A stretch of 64,000 nucleotides of DNA, from assembly GCF_000184945.1 (NCBI RefSeq), contig NZ_GL586311.1, positions 441,892-505,891 of the forward strand. The letters are read 5' to 3'. Position numbers and translations under genes: made by a program. This DNA is from Segatella buccae ATCC 33574 (GTDB lineage: Bacteria; Bacteroidota; Bacteroidia; Bacteroidales; Bacteroidaceae). Position 1 is the first letter of the stretch, and the number at the start of each line of letters is the position of its first letter. This document shows positions 18,306 to 29,000 of the stretch, one piece after another. The notes below the pieces were generated by a model. The model was not told where the DNA came from, made no database searches, and worked only from the letters and a program-made list of their open reading frames with translations.

Positions 18306-19418
18306 ATGGATAAGGAATTGAGAATCATCATCAGTGGTGGCGGCACGGGAGGCCACATCTTCCCGGCCATCTCCATTGCCAATGCTGTCAAGGCCAAGCG
18401 CCCCGATGCCCGCATTCTTTTCGTAGGGGCTGAGGGACGCATGGAAATGCAGCGCGTGCCGGCTGCCGGATATGAGATCAAAGGACTTCCCATCTGCGGA
18501 TTCGACCGCAAGCACTTGCTTAAAAACATCGCTGTGCTGTTCAAAATCTGGAAAAGCCAGCGCATGGCCAAGGCCATCATCCGCGACTTCAAGCCCATGG
18601 CTGCCGTCGGAGTGGGAGGCTACGCCAGCGGTCCCACGCTCAACGTATGCGCTGATAAAGGAATTCCCTGCCTCATCCAAGAACAGAACTCATACGCCGG
18701 AGTCACCAACAAGTTGCTGGCCAAGAAGGCCGATAAGATTTGTGTGGCCTACGAAGGAATGGAACGGTTCTTCCCGGCCGACAAAATCATCATGACAGGC
18801 AACCCGGTACGGCAAAACGTCTTGGAGACGAGCATCAGCAAAGAGGATGCCCGGAAAGGGTTCGGACTGGATCCCGACAAAAAAACCATCTTGTTAGTGG
18901 GCGGCAGCCTTGGAGCCCGCACCATCAACGATAGTGTGAAGAATGCCTACACTGAACTGATCGGGCAGAATCCCGACATACAATTCATTTGGCAGACGGG
19001 CAAATACTATTATCCTGAAATTCAACGGGAGTTTGGACAAAAGACATGTCCCAACCTGAAATTCATGGATTTCATCAGCGACATGGGAGCAGCCTACAAG
19101 GCCGCTGATCTCGTCATCAGCCGCGCCGGGGCCAGTTCCATATCCGAATTTTGCATCATTGGTAAACCGGTGATCCTCGTTCCAAGCCCCAACGTGGCCG
19201 AAGACCACCAAACGAAGAATGCCATGGCACTGGTGAATAAGGATGCTGCGCTTTACGTGAAAGATGCCGAGGCCCCGGGGAGACTCATCCAACTGGCCAT
19301 GGCCACCGTCAAAGACGATGCCAAACTCGCTTCTCTCAGCGAAAACATCAAAAAATTAGGATTGAAAGACTCTGCCGACATCATTGCCGACGAAGTCATC
19401 AAACTTGCAACAAGATAG
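18306..19418 (+). CDS. murG: Lipid II synthase MurG (UDP-GlcNAc transferase)
   Basis: Peripheral membrane glycosyltransferase that adds GlcNAc to lipid I to give lipid II. The 370-residue protein has the N-terminal glycine-rich loop GGGTGGHIFPA (about 11-21), GVGGYASGP (about 101), QEQNSYAGVTNK (about 119), the second glycine loop GGSLGARTIN (about 199) and SRAGASSISEF (about 274) for donor binding. Six bases separate it from murC. All family motifs are intact. Confidence 0.96.
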   Translation: MDKELRIIISGGGTGGHIFPAISIANAVKAKRPDARILFVGAEGRMEMQRVPAAGYEIKGLPICGFDRKHLLKNIAVLFKIWKSQRMAKAIIRDFKPMAAVGVGGYASGPTLNVCADKGIPCLIQEQNSYAGVTNKLLAKKADKICVAYEGMERFFPADKIIMTGNPVRQNVLETSISKEDARKGFGLDPDKKTILLVGGSLGARTINDSVKNAYTELIGQNPDIQFIWQTGKYYYPEIQREFGQKTCPNLKFMDFISDMGAAYKAADLVISRAGASSISEFCIIGKPVILVPSPNVAEDHQTKNAMALVNKDAALYVKDAEAPGRLIQLAMATVKDDAKLASLSENIKKLGLKDSADIIADEVIKLATR

Positions 19419-19424
19419 TTTGTC

Positions 19425-20801
19425 ATGGAATTAAAGGACATCAAAGCGGTTTATTTTATAGGTGCCGGCGGTATCGGCATGAGTGCCATCGCGCGCTATT
19501 TCATCCACAAAGGAATGGTCGTGGCCGGCTACGACAAGACTCCTTCCGAGCTTACCCGACGCCTGGAGAAAGAAGGGATGCTCATACATTATGAAGAGAG
19601 TGTCGATGAGATACCCCATGCTTGCAAAAAGCCTGCTTCTACCCTCGTCGTCTATACACCTGCCATTCCCGCAGACCACAAGGAGTTGACTTTCTTCCGT
19701 GAAGGGGGATTCGAAATAGAGAAACGCGCTCAAGTGCTCGGCACACTGACCCGCACGCATAAAGGACTCTGTGTGGCAGGAACGCATGGCAAGACTACTA
19801 CATCGACCATGTGCGCTCACATCATGCACCAAAGCCAGCAAGACTGCAATGCCTTTCTCGGAGGCATCTCCAAGAACTACGGCACCAACTACATCTTGTC
19901 CGACAAGAGCGATTTCGTGGTCATCGAGGCCGACGAATTCGACCGCTCGTTCCATTGGCTGCACCCGTGGATGAGCGTCATTACCTCCACCGACCCCGAT
20001 CACCTCGACATCTATGGTACCAAGGAGGCCTATCTTGAGAGTTTCCGCCACTACACCGAACTCATCCAACCCGGCGGTGCACTCATCCTCCACAAAAATC
20101 TCGAAATGCAGCAACATGTGCAGGAAGGGGTACGCGTCTACGAATACAGTCTCGACGAAGGCGACTTCCATGCCGAGAACATTAAGATAGAGAATGGTGA
20201 AATCACCTTCGACTTCATCTCTCCCGTGGAATGTGTAAGGAATGTCATGCTCGGTCAACCCGTTCCCATCAACATCGAAAACGGCGTGGCAGCCATGGCC
20301 ATGGCTCAGCTCAACGGCTGCACGGCCGAGGAATTGCGCTACGGCATGAAGACCTACGCGGGCGTGGACCGCCGCTTCGACTTCAAAATCAAGAACGACC
20401 GCCATGTCTTCCTCTCCGACTATGCCCACCACCCGAAGGAAATCTACCAGAGTGCCAAAAGCATACGCGAACTCTACAAGGATCGGAAGATTACGGCCAT
20501 TTTCCAACCGCATCTTTACACAAGAACACGGGATTTCTATCAAGACTTTGCCAACAGCCTCAGCCTACTCGACGAAGTGATACTCTGCGACATCTATCCG
20601 GCACGGGAGAAACCCATTGAAGGCGTGACCTCTAAGCTCATCTACGACAACCTGAAGCCGGGTGTGGAAAAGAGTATGATACATAAGGAAGATGTACTCG
20701 ACCTCGTGAAGTCGCGCGACTTTGACGTGCTGCTCGTCCTCGGGGCCGGCGATCTTGACAACTACGTGCCGCAAATAGCCAAACTGCTCGAATCCAAATA
20801 A
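19425..20801 (+). CDS. murC: UDP-MurNAc:L-alanine ligase MurC
   Basis: First amino-acid ligase of the Mur pathway. The 458-residue protein begins with the glycine-rich IGAGGIGMSAIARYF loop for UDP-MurNAc. It has the ATP-binding motif VAGTHGKTTTSTM (about 117-129), the EADEFDRSF motif and ITSTDPDHLDIY, and a C-terminal domain with DYAHHPKEI and FQPHLYTRT. The TAATG junction at its end means stop and ftsQ start share one base, so translation is probably coupled. Confidence 0.96.
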   Translation: MELKDIKAVYFIGAGGIGMSAIARYFIHKGMVVAGYDKTPSELTRRLEKEGMLIHYEESVDEIPHACKKPASTLVVYTPAIPADHKELTFFREGGFEIEKRAQVLGTLTRTHKGLCVAGTHGKTTTSTMCAHIMHQSQQDCNAFLGGISKNYGTNYILSDKSDFVVIEADEFDRSFHWLHPWMSVITSTDPDHLDIYGTKEAYLESFRHYTELIQPGGALILHKNLEMQQHVQEGVRVYEYSLDEGDFHAENIKIENGEITFDFISPVECVRNVMLGQPVPINIENGVAAMAMAQLNGCTAEELRYGMKTYAGVDRRFDFKIKNDRHVFLSDYAHHPKEIYQSAKSIRELYKDRKITAIFQPHLYTRTRDFYQDFANSLSLLDEVILCDIYPAREKPIEGVTSKLIYDNLKPGVEKSMIHKEDVLDLVKSRDFDVLLVLGAGDLDNYVPQIAKLLESK

Positions 20802-21631
20802 TGCACATCAACTGGAAGAAAACGACCATTGTAGTGCTTGATGCCGTTCTGGCTGCCTATCTTGTACTGGCATTCACCTCGTTCAACAAACCGGATGAAT
20901 CAAACGCCTTGTGCATCAAGGTGAATATCAACATCCAAGACGAGATGACAAACGGTTTTCTCAACGTAAAGGAGATTAAAAACCGACTTGTGGCCCAACA
21001 ACTCTATCCACTGGAGAAGCCCATGCGTTATGTCAATGGGCGCAAGATCGAAGAAATGCTCAGAGCCACCCCGTTTGTCAAGACGGCCGAATGCTACAAA
21101 ACGCAGGACGGGCAGGTGTGCATCTCGCTCACCCAGCGCATGCCCATTGTGCGCATCAAAAGCATCAACGGCGACGACTATTACATCGACGACCACAACA
21201 GCATCATGCCCGGCACCAAGTACACCAGCGATCTCATCATTGCCACGGGCTACATCAACCGCCCCTTTGCCCGCCAATATGTCTCCGTGCTGAGCAAGGC
21301 ACTCATGGAGAAAGACCTCTGGAAAAACCAGATAGAGCAGATCAATGTGCTTCCCGACCGGGGCATCGAACTCATTCCCCGTGTGGGCAACCACATCATC
21401 TTCATAGGCCATCTGCCCGAAAGCAACCGGCAGTCGGTACGCGATGGAGAGATAAAAGCCTACGTGGAGAAAAAGATGGCGCGGCTGGAGAAGTTCTACA
21501 AATACGGTCTTTCGCAGGCCGGGTGGAACAAATACTCATACATCAGTCTGGAGTTTGACAACCAAATCATCTGCAAGAAACATGCAGCCGACACCACGCC
21601 CACTCCGGCAACATCATCACAAACGAATTGA
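20801..21631 (+). CDS. ftsQ: Cell division protein FtsQ
   Basis: Bitopic divisome protein. The 276-residue product has a short cytoplasmic tail, a membrane helix (about 8-27) and a periplasmic POTRA-like region (about 40-115). A beta domain with VCISLTQRMPIVRI and GDDYYIDDHNSIMP follows, and a hydrophilic C-terminus with Thr/Pro-rich end. Sequence conservation is low, as usual for FtsQ; position between murC and ftsA supports the name. Its start overlaps the murC stop by one base. Confidence 0.92.
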   Translation: MHINWKKTTIVVLDAVLAAYLVLAFTSFNKPDESNALCIKVNINIQDEMTNGFLNVKEIKNRLVAQQLYPLEKPMRYVNGRKIEEMLRATPFVKTAECYKTQDGQVCISLTQRMPIVRIKSINGDDYYIDDHNSIMPGTKYTSDLIIATGYINRPFARQYVSVLSKALMEKDLWKNQIEQINVLPDRGIELIPRVGNHIIFIGHLPESNRQSVRDGEIKAYVEKKMARLEKFYKYGLSQAGWNKYSYISLEFDNQIICKKHAADTTPTPATSSQTN

Positions 21632-21646
21632 TAATCACATAAACCT

Positions 21647-23098
21647 ATGCCAAAAGAATTTATCGTAGCTATAGAACTCGGTTCATCCAAGATGACCGGC
21701 ATTGCGGGACAGAAGAATCTCGATGGCAGCATCACTGTGTTGGCCGTCGTCACCGAAGATTCCACGTCATGCATTCGGAAAGGTGTAGTATATAACATCG
21801 ACAAGACCGGCCAGTGCCTCACCAACATCATCAACAGGCTCAAGACCATCCTCAAGCAGGAGATTGTCCACGTGTATGTCGGTGTGGGCGGACAGTCTAT
21901 CCGCAGTGTGAAAAATGTCATTGTCAAAGAACTGCCTAACGAGACGGTAGTCACCCAAGACATGATCAACGCCCTCATGGACGGAAACCGCAACATGAGC
22001 TACACCGACCAGGAAATCCTCGATGCGGCCACGCAGGAATACAAGATAGACAACCAGTATCAGCTTGACCCCGTAGGCATACAGTGCTCACGACTGGAAG
22101 GCAATTTCCTCAACATTCTCTGGCGCAAGACTTTCTACCGCAATCTCAACAAGTGTTTCGACAATGCCGGCATAGCCATTGCCGAGATGTATCTCGCCCC
22201 CTTGGCCATGGCCGACAGCGTACTCACCGAGGCCGAGAAGCGGTCGGGATGTGCCCTTGTAGACATCGGTGCCGACACCACCACCGTCTCCGTCTATCAC
22301 AAGAATATCCTCCGCCATCTGGCCGTAATTCCACTCGGTTCCAACAACATCACCAAGGACATCGCCTCCCTGCAAATGGAAGAGCGCGATGCCGAGAAGA
22401 TGAAACTCAAATATGCCAAGGCTTTCACCGATAACAACGACATCGACAGCACCCTCACCTACCCCATCGATCAAGACCGGCAGGTGGAGAGCCGCAAATT
22501 CATCGACATTGTGGAGGGGCGGTTGGAAGAAATCATCGAGAACGCGTGGTTTCAGGTGCCCAGTGAGTATGCCGACAAACTCTTGGGCGGCATCATACTC
22601 ACCGGCGGCGGTTCCAATATCCCCAATCTGGAACGGGCCGTGCGCAACCACACACATATTGAGAAGATACGCATAGCCAAGTTTGTCACACAGACCATCA
22701 ACTCCAACGACCCGAAGATTACTGATCACAACGGGATGATGAACACCGTGCTCAGTCTGCTTGCCAAAGGCGACATGAACTGTGCGGGCAGCGAAATCAA
22801 AGCCGACCTTTTCGGCACCGGTGAGCCACGCCCCACAACCACAACCGGCACACTGCACACCACCCCGCGCACTCCCAACGAGACCAGCGGCACAGGCGTG
22901 GTGCTCACGGCGGCCGAAAAGCAGAAAGCCGAAGAGGAGGCCCGCCGCAAGAGGGAGGCTGAGGAGGAGGCTGCACGCAAAGCCGCTGCCGAAGAGGCCG
23001 CCCGTAAAGAGCGGGAGCGCAAGGAGAACAGCCCGTTGCACAAGATGTCTACCGGCTTGAAGAAGTTCATCAAACAGATGGTGTCGGAGGAGGAGTGA
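21647..23098 (+). CDS. ftsA: Cell division protein FtsA with extended charged C-terminal linker
   Basis: Actin-like protein that anchors FtsZ filaments to the membrane. The 483-residue protein has the actin-fold signatures AIELGSSKMTG (phosphate 1), VDIGADTTTVSVY (phosphate 2, about 204) and GGIILTGGGSNIPNL (adenosine, about 317). After about residue 400 comes an unusual tail: a Thr/Pro stretch, then an Ala/Glu/Lys/Arg-rich segment (about 422-462), and finally an amphipathic helix HKMSTGLKKFIKQM that should bind the membrane. E. coli FtsA has 420 residues, so the charged linker accounts for the extra length. It lies 55 bp before ftsZ. Confidence 0.96.
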   Translation: MPKEFIVAIELGSSKMTGIAGQKNLDGSITVLAVVTEDSTSCIRKGVVYNIDKTGQCLTNIINRLKTILKQEIVHVYVGVGGQSIRSVKNVIVKELPNETVVTQDMINALMDGNRNMSYTDQEILDAATQEYKIDNQYQLDPVGIQCSRLEGNFLNILWRKTFYRNLNKCFDNAGIAIAEMYLAPLAMADSVLTEAEKRSGCALVDIGADTTTVSVYHKNILRHLAVIPLGSNNITKDIASLQMEERDAEKMKLKYAKAFTDNNDIDSTLTYPIDQDRQVESRKFIDIVEGRLEEIIENAWFQVPSEYADKLLGGIILTGGGSNIPNLERAVRNHTHIEKIRIAKFVTQTINSNDPKITDHNGMMNTVLSLLAKGDMNCAGSEIKADLFGTGEPRPTTTTGTLHTTPRTPNETSGTGVVLTAAEKQKAEEEARRKREAEEEAARKAAAEEAARKERERKENSPLHKMSTGLKKFIKQMVSEEE

Positions 23099-23153
23099 CC
23101 ACACACACGAGACAGACAGCACATTACTAATCCTTTAAAGTACAGATAAGAAC

Positions 23154-24467
23154 ATGCCAGACATATTAGATTTCGGTGAACCCGAGAAAGAGAACAGCAT
23201 CATCAAAGTGATTGGTGTGGGTGGAGGCGGCGGCAACGCTGTCAACCACATGTATCGTGAAGGCATCCACGACGTGAGTTTCGTGCTTTGCAACACGGAC
23301 AATCAGGCACTCAACGACTCTCCCGTGCCCGTGCATCTGCAACTGGGCAAGGAGGGACTCGGTGCCGGCAACAAACCCGAACGTGCCCGTCAGGCGGCCG
23401 AGGAGACCATCGACGACATCAAGAACATGCTCAACGACGGCACCAAGATGGCTTTCATCACGGCCGGTATGGGTGGCGGCACAGGCACGGGGGCCGCTCC
23501 CGTGATAGCCCGTGTGAGCAAGGAGCTGGACATCCTCACCGTGGGCATCGTCACGATTCCTTTCCGCTTCGAGGGCGACAAGAAGATCGATCAGGCCCTC
23601 GACGGCGTGGAGGAGATGTCGAAACACGTAGATGCCCTGCTCGTCATCAACAATGAGCGCTTGCGCGAAATCTATCCTGAACTCTCCCTGCTCAACGCCT
23701 TTGCCAAGGCCGACGACACACTGAGCGTGGCAGCCAAGAGCATTGCCGAGATTATCACCACCCACGGACTCATCAACCTCGACTTCAACGATGTAAAAAC
23801 CGTGCTCAAAGACGGCGGTGTGGCCATCATGAGCACCGGCTACGGTGAGGGCGAGGGGCGCGTGAAGCAGGCCATCGACGATGCACTCAACTCGCCGTTG
23901 CTCAACGACAACGACATTTACAACTCCAAGAAGATATTGCTCAGCATTGCTTACGCCAGCGACAAGAGCGGTGACAGCGGACTGATGATGGACGAGATGA
24001 ACGACGTGAACGACTTCATGGCGCGTTTCGACAGCAACTTCGAAATCAAATGGGGCGTAGCCATCGATCCCGAACTGGAGAAAAAAGTGAAAGTGACCAT
24101 TCTTGCCACGGGCTTCGGCATCGAAGATGTGGACGGCATGAACGGCCACTTGAAGAAGCACACGCAGGAAGAGGCCGACCGCATAGCCCAAGAGGAGGAG
24201 CGCAGGGCCGAGAACGAGGAGCGCCGTGGACGCTACTATGGCTCCATCGGCAAAAACAACCAGTATAAGCGCCGCCCCCACATCTTCCTTTTCCGCCCCG
24301 AAGATCTCGACAACGAAGATGTCATCATGGCCGTGGAGAGTACGCCCACCTACAAGCGCACGCGCCAGATGCTCGACGACATACGCAGTCAGGCTACCGG
24401 CATCAGCAACAAGGAGAGCGACAAGGAGGCCGGCGAACCCATTCAGGGAACCATCAGCTTTGCCTGA
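23154..24467 (+). CDS. ftsZ: Cell division GTPase FtsZ
   Basis: Tubulin-like GTPase that forms the division ring. The 437-residue protein has GVGGGGGNAVNHM (about 22-34), the tubulin signature GGGTGTGAAPVIA (about 107), and NLDFNDVKTVLKDGG (T7 loop, about 206). After the core (to about 325) there is an Arg/Glu-rich linker, then a conserved block HIFLFRPEDLDNEDVI and ESTPTYKR, which probably plays the part of the C-terminal peptide that binds FtsA. The last gene of the dcw cluster; a hairpin terminator follows. Confidence 0.97.
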   Translation: MPDILDFGEPEKENSIIKVIGVGGGGGNAVNHMYREGIHDVSFVLCNTDNQALNDSPVPVHLQLGKEGLGAGNKPERARQAAEETIDDIKNMLNDGTKMAFITAGMGGGTGTGAAPVIARVSKELDILTVGIVTIPFRFEGDKKIDQALDGVEEMSKHVDALLVINNERLREIYPELSLLNAFAKADDTLSVAAKSIAEIITTHGLINLDFNDVKTVLKDGGVAIMSTGYGEGEGRVKQAIDDALNSPLLNDNDIYNSKKILLSIAYASDKSGDSGLMMDEMNDVNDFMARFDSNFEIKWGVAIDPELEKKVKVTILATGFGIEDVDGMNGHLKKHTQEEADRIAQEEERRAENEERRGRYYGSIGKNNQYKRRPHIFLFRPEDLDNEDVIMAVESTPTYKRTRQMLDDIRSQATGISNKESDKEAGEPIQGTISFA

Positions 24468-24506
24468 ACCAACTCCTTTGACAGTTTATGAATGATCAAT
24501 AACCAC

Positions 24507-24538
24507 GGGCCGGCTATTCACTTAGTCGGCCCTTTTTT
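24507..24538 (+). terminator. Rho-independent terminator after ftsZ
   Basis: GGGCCG and CGGCCC form a 6-bp GC stem with a 14-nt loop, followed by a run of six T. It closes the dcw transcript 40 bp after the ftsZ stop. Confidence 0.8.
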
Positions 24539-24564
24539 AAAATCTATAAGAAAGGAAAACAACT

Positions 24565-25017
24565 ATGACACTATTCGACAAAATCAGTGAAGACATCAAG
24601 GCTGCCATGAAAGCCCGTGACAAAGTGCGCTTGGAGACGCTGCGCAACATCAAGAAAGTGTTTATCGAGGCCAAGACCGCTCCCGGTGCCAACGACGAAC
24701 TCGACGATGCGGCCGCATTGAAAATCATTCAGAAGTTGGCCAAGCAGGGCCGCGAGACCGCCCGGACTTATACTGACAACAGCCGGCAAGACCTCGCCGA
24801 CGAGGAACTGGCCCAAGTGGCTGTCATGGAAGAGTATCTGCCCAAGCAGCTCTCACCCGAGGAGATAGAAAAGGCCGTGAAAGACATCATCGCCCAGACC
24901 GGAGCCACCTCGATGAAGGACATGGGCAAGGTGATGGGCATGGCCGGCAAACTGCTGGCGGGCAAGGCCGACGGCAAAGCCATCTCTACCATCGTGAAAC
25001 AATTACTCGGGGCCTGA
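24565..25017 (+). CDS. yqeY: GatB/YqeY domain protein
   Basis: A 150-residue protein of the YqeY family, which resembles the tRNA-binding tail of the GatB amidotransferase subunit; its exact role is not settled. Family features seen are the N-terminal helix with KISEDIKAAMKARDKVRLETLR, EEYLPKQLSPEEIEKAV in the middle and the GKVMGMAGKLLAGKADGKAIS segment near the end (quoted in part). It sits 97 bp behind ftsZ and its terminator and ends before a strong hairpin, so it is probably a separate small unit or reached by read-through. Confidence 0.92.
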   Translation: MTLFDKISEDIKAAMKARDKVRLETLRNIKKVFIEAKTAPGANDELDDAAALKIIQKLAKQGRETARTYTDNSRQDLADEELAQVAVMEEYLPKQLSPEEIEKAVKDIIAQTGATSMKDMGKVMGMAGKLLAGKADGKAISTIVKQLLGA

Positions 25018-25040
25018 AGACTATCCGGCAGTAAGTTTAT

Positions 25041-25077
25041 GGCAAAGCCACACGCACTACCGGCGTGTGGCTTTGCC
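25041..25077 (+). terminator. Hairpin terminator after yqeY
   Basis: A perfect 15-bp stem (GGCAAAGCCACACGC with its complement) and a short loop stand 23 bp after the yqeY stop. There is no T-run, only CCCCC, so it may act as a bidirectional or factor-dependent stop. Confidence 0.7.
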
Positions 25078-25106
25078 CCCACTTTCCACTTTAAAATCCA
25101 ACAAAC

Positions 25107-25700
25107 ATGAAAAAGCTCTTTTTAGCCTTGGCGTTATCCATTGCCACAAGTCCGATCGGCAGCAAGGCAGAAACCATCCACCTCGACAGCCCCACCGGGC
25201 ATCAACGTTCCGCGCAACACACCATCTCGTTCAACTACGGCCTCTCATGGATCGTCTCCAAAGTCTACGACTATCGGGCGTACAAAAACTACCGTTGGCG
25301 AGAGGGACAGGAGTTGCAAACCGAGTACACCTGCGTGTTTGCCCAAGGTCTGGGCTTCGGGCTCGTCGGTTCTTTCAACTGGACCGAGTATCCCGCAGCA
25401 CAAATCACTCAGCTGCACATAGCCCCCGAGTTTGTCTTTGCCCACGATTTGGGCGACCATTGGCGGGTGAAAGCCTCTGCCGGCCTCGGTTTGGCTTACT
25501 ACAACGATGAGGCTGCCAGCCACTACGGCTTGGGATCCAATCTCTCCGGAGGCATCGAATACAAGTTCACCCGCCACTTCGGCATTGGTGCCGAACTCAA
25601 CTCCATGTCGGGCAATTACGGCAAATCCGACTACAATGATAACGAAATCGACGGCTTCGTCAGGCTCAACGCCTTGGTCGGCGTGAGGTTCCATTTTTAG
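25107..25700 (+). CDS. Outer-membrane beta-barrel protein of unknown function
   Basis: A 197-residue exported protein. A signal peptide (about 1-21, MKKLFLALALSIATSPIGSKA) is followed by alternating hydrophobic and polar residues with many aromatic and glycine positions. The protein ends LNALVGVRFHF: a terminal Phe with alternating pattern is the mark of outer-membrane barrels. Probably eight strands, as in small OmpX/OmpA-like porins. Strand-like segments such as GLGLAYYNDE and SGGIEYKFTRHFGIGAEL fit this. No enzymatic motif was seen. The gene stands alone between two non-coding gaps. Confidence 0.8.
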   Translation: MKKLFLALALSIATSPIGSKAETIHLDSPTGHQRSAQHTISFNYGLSWIVSKVYDYRAYKNYRWREGQELQTEYTCVFAQGLGFGLVGSFNWTEYPAAQITQLHIAPEFVFAHDLGDHWRVKASAGLGLAYYNDEAASHYGLGSNLSGGIEYKFTRHFGIGAELNSMSGNYGKSDYNDNEIDGFVRLNALVGVRFHF

Positions 25701-25959
25701 TCGCACTACCTTACCGGGCGAGCCGTCAGGTACCATGACTCGTCCGGCAATATCATCAGGATAATCGACTACGCTTAGACTATAACTTATGAGTTAACTG
25801 TTTTCCCATCTACATTTTTGTATTTTCTTTACTCACTTCAATTCTTTTTCTGACAACAGTAAGAAGTGTCATATATTCCTGCACTGCCTATGTAATTCTT
25901 CACACAGAAGATTTCTGGAAAATTTTTAAGCTACAAAACAAAATATTTATTTATTTTTC
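25701..25959. other. Non-coding stretch upstream of the first SusC gene
   Basis: No gene is visible. Base composition drops sharply to AT-rich from about 25780 and stays low through the following SusC/SusD pair, so the left boundary of a possibly acquired segment may be in this interval. Confidence 0.5.
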
Positions 25960-25990
25960 TTTGAACTTTTAATAATTAATACTATATTTG
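25960..25990 (+). promoter_or_regulatory. Promoter of the AT-rich susC/susD pair
   Basis: TTTG (25960-25963), a 19-nt spacer and TATATTTG (25983-25990) match the Bacteroidetes housekeeping consensus exactly. A leader of about 95 nt would precede the ATG at 26093. Confidence 0.85.
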
Positions 25991-26092
25991 CGCTATCTAC
26001 AGAACAAATCGACACATAACAAAAGCTTTCTTTTTCTTTCACAATCTACTGACCGAATAACTTAAACAATATGGTTAACTAAAATTACGGTT

Positions 26093-29000
26093 ATGAAACA
26101 TGAAATCAAACACAAAACATGTCTGCCTATATACATGGCAGCATTGAGTTCTTTTATTACAATAGGAACTCTCACAAGTATTCCAATTACCACTTTGGCT
26201 ATGGGCAATGCCTTAACACACACCTTGCCAGACAAAGCACCCTCTTTTCCCACTTTCGAAAATACAGTACTCAATATGAGTACTCAACAAAACAACACAA
26301 CAAAAGGTCACATTGTAGACGAAAACGGTGAACCATTGATAGGAGTCACGGTGAGAGAAGTTGGCGGCCAGTCCGCAACCATCACCGACCTTGATGGAAA
26401 CTATGCCCTGAGCGTCCCCAAGGGAACAACTCTCAAGCTTTCATATACCGGTTATAAAGACATGCAGATACGAGCCGGAGAAAATGCAACTATGCAACCT
26501 GATATCCAAGGACTTGACGATGTTGTAGTCATCGGCTATGGTACTGTAAAAAAACGTGATCTCACGGGAGCAGTAGCAGCCGTTGGAGCCGATAAACTTA
26601 AAAATCGGCCCTATGGAAATGCCCTACAATCGATGGCAGGGCAAGTATCAGGAGTCAACATCACGCAAACACAGGGAGCACCCGGAATGGCACCTACTAT
26701 CAAAGTGCGCGGTATGTCATCCATCAACTCGGGGACATCTCCTTTATATGTTATTGACGGCATACCCCTAGAAGACAATACAAGTTCTACAGGCACCAAT
26801 GGAGGAAACGTGTTGACTGCTAATCGTAACCCAATGAACAACATCAACCCCAATGATATAGAAAGTATTGAGGTACTAAAAGACGCCTCATCAGCTGCAA
26901 TCTACGGATCTAGAGGAGCCAATGGTGTAGTTCTTATTACAACAAAGACGGGTAAGGCCGGAAGGACTAAAATAGATATAAGCTACGAAACAGGCATATC
27001 AAAAGTTATCCGTAAAATAGATCTGATGGATGCTCGGCAATGGATTGACTTCGAGACAGCAGCACGTACCAATAGTTTCAATACGGCAAAATTGAACAAC
27101 CCAAATCTTAAGCCTTCATCAAGTATGACTAATTATTACGTGCCCGATGAATTTTCAGATCCCGAATGGTTAACCCGTATTGGAAATGGTACTAATTGGC
27201 AAGATATAATGCTCCGCACCGCACAATCTCACAATGTTCAAGCCAGCGTTATGGGAGGTAGTGAAAATACACAATTCATGGTCTCCGGAAATTTTCTTGA
27301 TCAAAATGGTGTCGTAGACCGTACATTTTATCAGAGGTACAGCGTGCGCAGCAATTTAAACCATCGATTCAATAATCGCTTTTCCCTCTCTATCAAACTC
27401 GCCTTAACCCGTAGTAAGGATTTCCCAAACGGGTTAAACGGAAAATCTGATGTTGTATCTTTAGCTTGCCAAAGTGATCCAATATTTCCATTACACGTGG
27501 AAACAGGAAGTCTCGGTTTCAAAGATCCAAAATCTATTTGGAATACTTTTGTCAAATATGGTTTTCAACTTTGGCATCCTTATTCCCTCACCCGAGAGAT
27601 GACGAAAAAACGCATAACCAACACACAACTACTTAACACCTACCTTGACTGGAAAATCATTGATGGACTCACTTTCCGCACAGCGCTGAATGCCGACAAT
27701 GAAGACATGCACTTCAACTCTTATTGGAACGAAGGACAAAATTGGGGCTACTCAGGTTGGGTGCATGCAACGGGATCCAATCAGACTTTGCACCAATTTA
27801 ACTGGGCATGGGAAAACACACTCAATTATATCCACACCTTCGGTGAGCATTCCGTCACGGGATTGCTCGGCTACACCATGCAAAAACAGACACTCGAAGT
27901 AAGCAATATGTCGGCTACCGATTTTCCCAATGACATGGTGCATACGCTAAATGCCGGCAAAGTGAACAACGGCAGTACCTCTGAAACCCAATGGAGCTTA
28001 ATTTCCTATCTGTCTCGTATAACCTATGCCTACCAAGGCAAATACTTGGCTTCGGCCGCTCTTCGTGCTGATGGTTGTTCACGTTTTGGAGCCAACAGTC
28101 GTTGGGGCTACTTCCCCTCAGCATCGCTTGCATGGAGACTATCAGAAGAATCTTTGCTGAAAAACAACCTCAAATGGCTTGACAACCTCAAGATTCGCCT
28201 TAGTTATGGAGAAACAGGCAATAATCAGATTGACAACTATGGCTCCATAGGTCTGCTCAGTTATTCATCCTATGTCGTAAATGGAGCCATCGCTCAAGGT
28301 CTGTACACCTCTACCAATCCGTCACCCGATTTAAAATGGGAAAAAACATGGCAAGTTAACCTCGGACTGGATGCAACAATACTCAACAACAGACTGAATG
28401 TCGCTCTCGACCTTTATTATTCGAAAACCAACAATTTGCTTCTAAATGTTCCCATCCCCGTTATTACCGGTTTTGAGACATCACTCAACAATATCGGCTC
28501 ACTTCGCAACCAAGGTGTAGAGTTCAATCTCACTTCCCATAACTTCGTAGGTAAATTTACATGGACAACAGATTTCAATATCTCTGCCAATCGCAACAAA
28601 GTTTTGAAACTGGGCAACAATAACGAGCCCATTCTCGTCAACACCAATTCGGCACTATCCATCACCCAAGTGGGACACCCCATCGGTTGCTACTACGGTT
28701 ACAAGATAGATGGCGTGTTAAGCAGCCAAGATATTGCCAACGGCGTACCAGCTCCGGCAGGAAGTGAAGCCGGTGATCCATTGGTGCGCGATGTGGACGG
28801 CAACAAGAAAATAGATGCCAATGATCGAACTATTCTTGGCAACTACCAGCCTAACTTCACTTGGGGACTTACAAACACTTTTTCTTACCGGGGCTTCGAT
28901 TTCTCTTTCATGCTCACAGGCGCGCAAGGTGGGGAGATAATGAACCAGAATGCGCGTTTTCTCGGTGAATTCAACGGAAACCGCAATGTCTACGCTTCAG

